A stretch of 64,000 nucleotides of DNA. Source: an uncultured Solobacterium sp. Lineage in GTDB: Bacteria; Bacillota_I; Bacilli_A; Erysipelotrichales; Erysipelotrichaceae. The notes under the pieces were generated by a model. It worked only from the letters and a program-made list of their open reading frames with translations. It searched no databases and was not told where the DNA came from. The translations under genes were made by a program, and so were the position numbers. How positions within the stretch are numbered: the first letter of the stretch is position 1; each line of letters starts with the position of its first letter. Positions 62,374 to 64,000 of the stretch are shown here, piece by piece. Where the stretch lies: assembly GCA_946415785.1 (NCBI GenBank), contig CAMKTV010000002.1:1-64000 (forward strand), written 5' to 3'.

Positions 62374-63018
62374 CTACTCACCCAAGACAGCTTTTATATC
62401 TAGGAAAACTTCTTTAGGATCTTTACTTCCATCGATATTCCTAATTAAACCTGTCTTTTCGTAATATTCCATCACTGGTTTAGTTGATGCATAGTAAGCA
62501 TCTAATCGATTTGATAGTGCTTCTAATGTATCATCTTTTCTTTGAATAACCTGTCCACCACAGATATCACATACACCTTCTACTTTTGGAGCATGTGTCT
62601 TAATGTGGTAGATTGCCTTACAATTGCTACAAGTTCTTCTACCAGTAATTCTTTCTTTTAAGATTTCATCATCAACATCTAAGTTAATAATGTAATCAAT
62701 CTTCAAATTTAAGGTTTCTAAGATATTATCTAAGTCAATAGCTTGTTCAACGGTTCTAGGATAACCATCAAATAAGAAACCTTTTTTAATATCATCTTTT
62801 GCAAGTCTTTCTAAAATAATTCCATGAATAACTTCATCAGGAACTAAGGCGCCCTTGTTCATATACTCTTGAGCTTTAAGACCTATTTCTGTTTTATCTT
62901 TTACTGCTTGTCTAAGCATATCACCAGTAGATACGTGTACAACATCATATTTATCTTTGATAAGTGCTGACATTGTCCCTTTACCTGTACCCGGTGCGCC
63001 CATTATTAGAATGTTCAT
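62374..63018 (-). CDS. adk: adenylate kinase with zinc lid
   Basis: The 214-residue enzyme converts AMP and ATP to two ADP. It has the P-loop GAPGTGKGTMSALI, the AMP site FDGYPRTVEQA and a lid with four cysteines (CSNCKAIYH, CDICGGQ) that binds zinc, as in many Gram-positives. It is placed between secY and map, two bases from secY. Confidence 0.98.
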   Translation of the reverse strand: MNILIMGAPGTGKGTMSALIKDKYDVVHVSTGDMLRQAVKDKTEIGLKAQEYMNKGALVPDEVIHGIILERLAKDDIKKGFLFDGYPRTVEQAIDLDNILETLNLKIDYIINLDVDDEILKERITGRRTCSNCKAIYHIKTHAPKVEGVCDICGGQVIQRKDDTLEALSNRLDAYYASTKPVMEYYEKTGLIRNIDGSKDPKEVFLDIKAVLGE

Positions 63019-63020
63019 AA

Positions 63021-64000
63021 TTATTTCCCTACAAAACCTTTATATTGTTTCTTTGTTAATTGGCCTTTTAATCCTTTAATAGAATCCATTGCAACACCAA
63101 CAACGATGATAATACCAGTTCCACCTAATGCTGCTCTTTGATTTAGACCAGTTAGATTAGAAATGACATATGGCAACAAGGCAATTAGTGTTAATAGAAT
63201 TGCACCTAGACAAGTGATTCTATTTAAGACTTTAGATACATAATCTTTTGTTTCACTTCCAGGACGAACACCAGGAATATATTGACCTTGTTTATTCAAA
63301 TCATCAGCCATCTTATTTGGATCTACAGTTAAATTTGTATAGAAGAATGTAAATAAGATGATCAGCAATGCATAGAATACTAAGAATAAAGGCTTAGTGA
63401 AATCAAATAAATTGCTTAAGAAGTTATAGGCATTAGGATTTACCCATGAAGCAATGATTTGTGGAGCTTGAATTAAAGCACTCGCAAAGATTACTGGGAT
63501 AACTGATGCTGAATTTATCTTAAGTGGAAGATGATTCAAATCACCTTTAGTTTTATTCAAACGTTGTGAAGTAGATTGTTGAATTGGTATTCTTCTTTCT
63601 GCCATTTGCATCAAAACTACTAAGATAATAATAATGATGAACATTAAGCAATAAATCACAAATCCTGGAATACCTAACGAACTATCTTCACCAGTGAATG
63701 TTTGATAAACTAATTGGAAATTGTTTGGCATATCCGCAACAATACCTGCGAAGATGATCATTGATACACCATTACCAATTCCTTTAGTTGTTATTTCATC
63801 TGCTAACCATAATAGGAACATTGTGCCAGCTGTGAAAATCAAAGCGATATATAGGAAAGAAACAAAGCTAGGATTTTCAACGATACCATATTGATTAGAC
63901 AATAATTGAACGATGAAATATCCTTGAACTGCAGCTAAGACAACACCAACGTATCTTGTGATACGATCCATCTGTTGTCTGCCCTTCTTACCAGATTTAG
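63021..64000 (-). CDS. secY: preprotein translocase subunit SecY, 5' end outside window
   Basis: The frame is open to the right edge; the track start (MDRITRYVGVV) is an internal Met, because KKGRQQ still precedes it and SecY is normally about 430 residues. Visible features are the central helices, the cytoplasmic loop RRIPIQQSTSQRLNKTKGD and the C-terminal GTGIIIVVGVAMDSIKGLKGQ. SecY is the channel of the Sec translocon. About 110 N-terminal residues lie beyond the window. Confidence 0.97.
   Translation of the reverse strand, partial: KSGKKGRQQMDRITRYVGVVLAAVQGYFIVQLLSNQYGIVENPSFVSFLYIALIFTAGTMFLLWLADEITTKGIGNGVSMIIFAGIVADMPNNFQLVYQTFTGEDSSLGIPGFVIYCLMFIIIIILVVLMQMAERRIPIQQSTSQRLNKTKGDLNHLPLKINSASVIPVIFASALIQAPQIIASWVNPNAYNFLSNLFDFTKPLFLVFYALLIILFTFFYTNLTVDPNKMADDLNKQGQYIPGVRPGSETKDYVSKVLNRITCLGAILLTLIALLPYVISNLTGLNQRAALGGTGIIIVVGVAMDSIKGLKGQLTKKQYKGFVGK

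Noticed and set aside
1-64000. Mollicute code 4 (TGA as Trp)
   Set aside because: Several well-defined genes end with TGA at the expected place and Trp is encoded by TGG.

Overview
The window is AT-rich, tightly packed, mostly leftward-transcribed DNA from a Gram-positive bacterium of the Firmicutes type. It carries the secY-adk-map-infA-rpmJ-rpsM-rpsK-rpoA-rplQ block, an LTA-synthase-like enzyme, many MKK...C lipoproteins, CRE-like operators and AGGAGG ribosome binding sites. TGA ends genes and TGG encodes Trp, so the code is standard and not the Mycoplasma one. The gene set resembles gut Erysipelotrichales or neighbouring low-GC lineages. That placement is inference, and genus cannot be told from the sequence.

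Layout. 1-5045 (minus): a partner-switching operon of a STAS antagonist, a sensor SpoIIE phosphatase with a built-in anti-sigma-like kinase domain, a (p)ppGpp-hydrolase-like HD protein, a STAS-phosphotransferase fusion, a rhomboid protease and a lipoprotein cut by the window edge. 5159-9719: housekeeping and small envelope genes (lipoprotein, TGS-uridine-kinase-like protein, xpt, zinc-ribbon membrane protein). 9794-12680: a compact ADP-ribose island (macrodomain with an HTH-like tail, VWA protein, ADP-ribosylglycohydrolase with an in-frame extension behind a TAG). 12737-17462: LtaS-like enzyme, HTH-HD fusion, LURP-one-related protein and Fic protein. 17590-22467: a CRE-regulated ABC importer (binding protein, fused double permease, ATPase with a large insertion). 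22616-23113: an internally deleted ISL3-type element.

23140-43310 is a sugar-acid and glycoside catabolism region: glycerate kinase plus GntP permease; uxuA, mannonate oxidoreductase, uxaC and eda with a divergent AraC regulator; then a GPH transporter, GH2, TIM-barrel epimerase, GH78, GH43 and GH1 run with a second AraC regulator, and a truncated xylose isomerase. No KDG kinase is in the window. 43339-44178 holds a lipoprotein and the orphan tail of an LPXTG-like surface protein.

44272-57962 is the most unusual region. It is a leftward operon of a lipoprotein, a VWA membrane protein, a 1242-residue tubulin/FtsZ-like GTPase, a coiled-coil membrane protein, a 1200-residue polytopic protein with repeated basic amphipathic helices and an acidic tail, a DA1-like zinc peptidase and a final lipoprotein. 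Upstream of its first gene a 17-bp perfect inverted repeat (57993-58009 and 58200-58216) encloses about 190 bp. That segment contains a near-consensus promoter (TTTACA-17-TATAAT) pointing away from the operon, and a tyrosine recombinase gene ends one base after the far repeat. This is the architecture of a phase-variable invertible promoter, here apparently in the orientation in which its best promoter faces away from the operon. 59150-64000 is the ribosomal-protein/secY block.

No tRNA, rRNA, CRISPR array or replication origin was seen.
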